Source: Nitrospinota bacterium
Lineage (GTDB): Bacteria; Nitrospinota_A; UBA7883; JACRLM01
Length of the DNA stretch: 42,372 nt
Direction: 5' to 3'
Assembly (NCBI GenBank): GCA_016235255.1
Contig: JACRLM010000043.1
Location: 1-42,372 of the forward strand
Shown one piece after another: positions 41,504 to 42,372 of the stretch. The translations under genes were made by a program, and so were the position numbers. A model generated the notes under the pieces. It was not told the origin of the DNA and did no database searches. It saw only the letters and a program-made list of their open reading frames with translations. Every line of letters begins with the position of its first letter. Position 1 is the first letter of the stretch.

Positions 41504-41539
41504 GGCGGGGTGTTTGAGCGCGAAGCGCGTCACCCCGCC
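41504..41539 (+). terminator. GC-rich hairpin after the DUF302 gene
   Basis: Perfect 9-bp arms GGCGGGGTG (41504-41512) and CACCCCGCC (41531-41539) with an inner GCGC dyad. There is no T-run, so it may be a factor-assisted terminator or a repeat remnant. Confidence 0.4.
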
Positions 41540-41664
41540 GTCGTTATGGCGGCATGATGAGTCCGGGGTGACCGACCTTGCGGGCCACAACAACCCGGAC
41601 AGCGTTTTGAACCGGCCGGTAATCCCGTTATTGCATAAAACGTCCGGATGAGCCATACTTTTAT

Positions 41665-41958
41665 ATGGCTTCACCAAGAACCAGCTTTGAATGGGACGCG
41701 CGCAAGGACAAGGAAAACCTCGCGAAGCACGGAGTTTCGTTTGCGCTTGCCCAGTCGGCGTTTTTCGATCCGAAACGCGTTATCGCCAGGGATTTAAAGC
41801 ATGGGGCCGGTGAAGAACGATATTACTGCATAGGCAAGGCGAGCGGAGGCATACTCACCGTCCGTTTCACGTGGCGCGGCGGGCGGATACGGATAATAGG
41901 GGCCGGTTACTGGCGAAAGGGAAAAGTTGCATATGAAAAAGCGGGCAACGCGGATTAA
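41665..41958 (+). CDS. brnT: BrnT-family toxin (type II toxin-antitoxin)
   Basis: 97 residues with the BrnT pattern FEWDARKDKENLAKHGVSF near 8-26, FFDPKRVIARDLKH, EERYYCIGKASGGILTVRFT and RIRIIGAGYW. BrnT toxins are RelE-fold ribonucleases that block translation; the final IR-I-x-ARx pattern is altered to IRIIGAGYW. The antitoxin gene starts inside its 3' end, so the pair is coupled in the usual toxin-first order. Confidence 0.88.
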   Translation: MASPRTSFEWDARKDKENLAKHGVSFALAQSAFFDPKRVIARDLKHGAGEERYYCIGKASGGILTVRFTWRGGRIRIIGAGYWRKGKVAYEKAGNAD

Positions 41959-42175
41959 GTACACTGACGAGCCGGTTGACATGGAGGTGATAAGGGACTT
42001 CCTGCCGCCGCCGGAGAAGCTTGTGGCAAAGGAACCGTCGGTGAAGGTGACGTTGAGCCTCACAAGGAACAGCGTTGAATTTTTCAAGCGGCAGGCCAAG
42101 CTGCGCCATGTGCCGTATCAGACGATGATAAAAAAGACCCTGGACTTATATGCCGAGATCAACCAGTCGAAGTGA
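41933..42175 (+). CDS. brnA: BrnA-type antitoxin
   Basis: 80 residues. The C-terminal half VKVTLSLTRNSVEFFKRQAK followed by VPYQTMIKKTLDLYAE is a ribbon-helix-helix DNA-binding motif, as in BrnA/CopG antitoxins. It should bind BrnT and repress the operon. The ATG at 41933 overlaps brnT by 26 bases; an in-frame TTG at 41927 is less likely. Confidence 0.78.
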   Translation: MKKRATRIKYTDEPVDMEVIRDFLPPPEKLVAKEPSVKVTLSLTRNSVEFFKRQAKLRHVPYQTMIKKTLDLYAEINQSK

Positions 42176-42337
42176 ATTGTCCGCAATCGCAAATATCGGG
42201 GGTGGAGTGGGCTGTCTTGCCCCTTCGCCCTATGTTAGCAACAAATAGAAATGTCCGGTTTAGTAGCACATGAATTGTCCGCTTTGTCCATCCGGTGATT
42301 TCCGATTAATCCCGGCGGGGCCGCAAGCGGCGGACAG
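42176..42337 (-). mobile_element. Possible insertion-sequence end with repeated TGTCCG boxes
   Basis: After the brnA stop the plus strand has three similar boxes: ATTGTCCGCAATCG at 42176, AAATGTCCGGTTTAG near 42250 and GAATTGTCCGCTTTG near 42271, with a further inverted CGGACAGT before 42340. Repeated boxes at the end of a transposase-like gene suggest the terminus of an insertion sequence. The family is not identified. Confidence 0.35.
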
Positions 42338-42372
42338 TTACGCCGCGGCCTTCCTTTTCTTTTTGATTTCAA
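42338..42372 (-). CDS. C-terminal end of an unidentified protein, perhaps a transposase (partial)
   Basis: Reading leftward from the window edge, the frame ends EIKKKRKAAA-stop (TAA at 42340-42338). A short basic tail fits many transposases, but eleven codons cannot identify it. Confidence 0.35.
   Translation of the reverse strand, partial: EIKKKRKAAA

Overview
The window is about 42 kb of GC-rich chromosomal DNA from a diderm (Gram-negative type) bacterium. Several predicted lipoproteins, an EmrAB-type efflux pair, NlpD/MepM-like M23 peptidases, PgsA, LexA and a FlaG-like protein support this. I cannot name the genus. The mix resembles uncultured environmental lineages (Nitrospinota, Nitrospirota or Desulfobacterota-like), but that is a low-confidence inference. 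Start codons are often GTG or TTG, and genes sit in short, tightly packed operons.

Region 1 (1-7032): a possible transposase tail at the left edge, then a leftward operon of an alpha-glucan phosphorylase (glgP), a TPR/methyltransferase/glycosyltransferase-like fusion and a tandem glycosyltransferase. It probably serves glucan storage and/or surface glycan synthesis.

Region 2 (7158-12246): a complete compact type II-C CRISPR-Cas system and the most interesting locus. A leftward tracrRNA (7158-7263) has a clear promoter and terminator and shares its -10 area with a rightward candidate promoter for cas9 (989 aa, all RuvC/HNH residues visible). cas1 and cas2 follow in an overlapping operon, with no csn2 or cas4. 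The array has ten identical 36-bp repeats and nine 30-31-bp spacers. It is transcribed leftward, because every repeat ends in a perfect extended -10 box (TGATATAAT) in the crRNA sense and the anti-repeat pairs with that sense. A wobble-rich hairpin abuts the trailing end, and a strong hairpin separates the other end from rng.

Region 3 (12271-19877): RNase G/E (rng), a lipoprotein, bioF, an atypical receiver-domain protein, an orphan MqsA/YgiT-type zinc-finger antitoxin, the rnc-queE pair, another lipoprotein and tRNA-Ser(GCU).

Region 4 (19990-28601): a polytopic membrane protein, a MacB-type ABC permease overlapping a ROK sugar kinase, a FlaG-like protein, two secreted FG-GAP/VCBS-type proteins in an operon, an acidic protein of unknown function and a REP-like compound palindrome.

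Region 5 (28671-38914): a PAS histidine kinase with two response regulators (one HD-GYP, so probably c-di-GMP turnover), a methyltransferase, a LysM-M23 lipoprotein with a LOG-like protein, a mini-rubrerythrin, emrA and emrB separated by an intergenic palindromic repeat, a nucleotidyltransferase with its small partner, and pgsA.

Region 6 (38948-42372): a MepM-like M23 peptidase with a strong promoter and terminator, lexA with a symmetric candidate operator, a DUF302 protein, a BrnT/BrnA toxin-antitoxin pair, and what looks like the edge of an insertion sequence.
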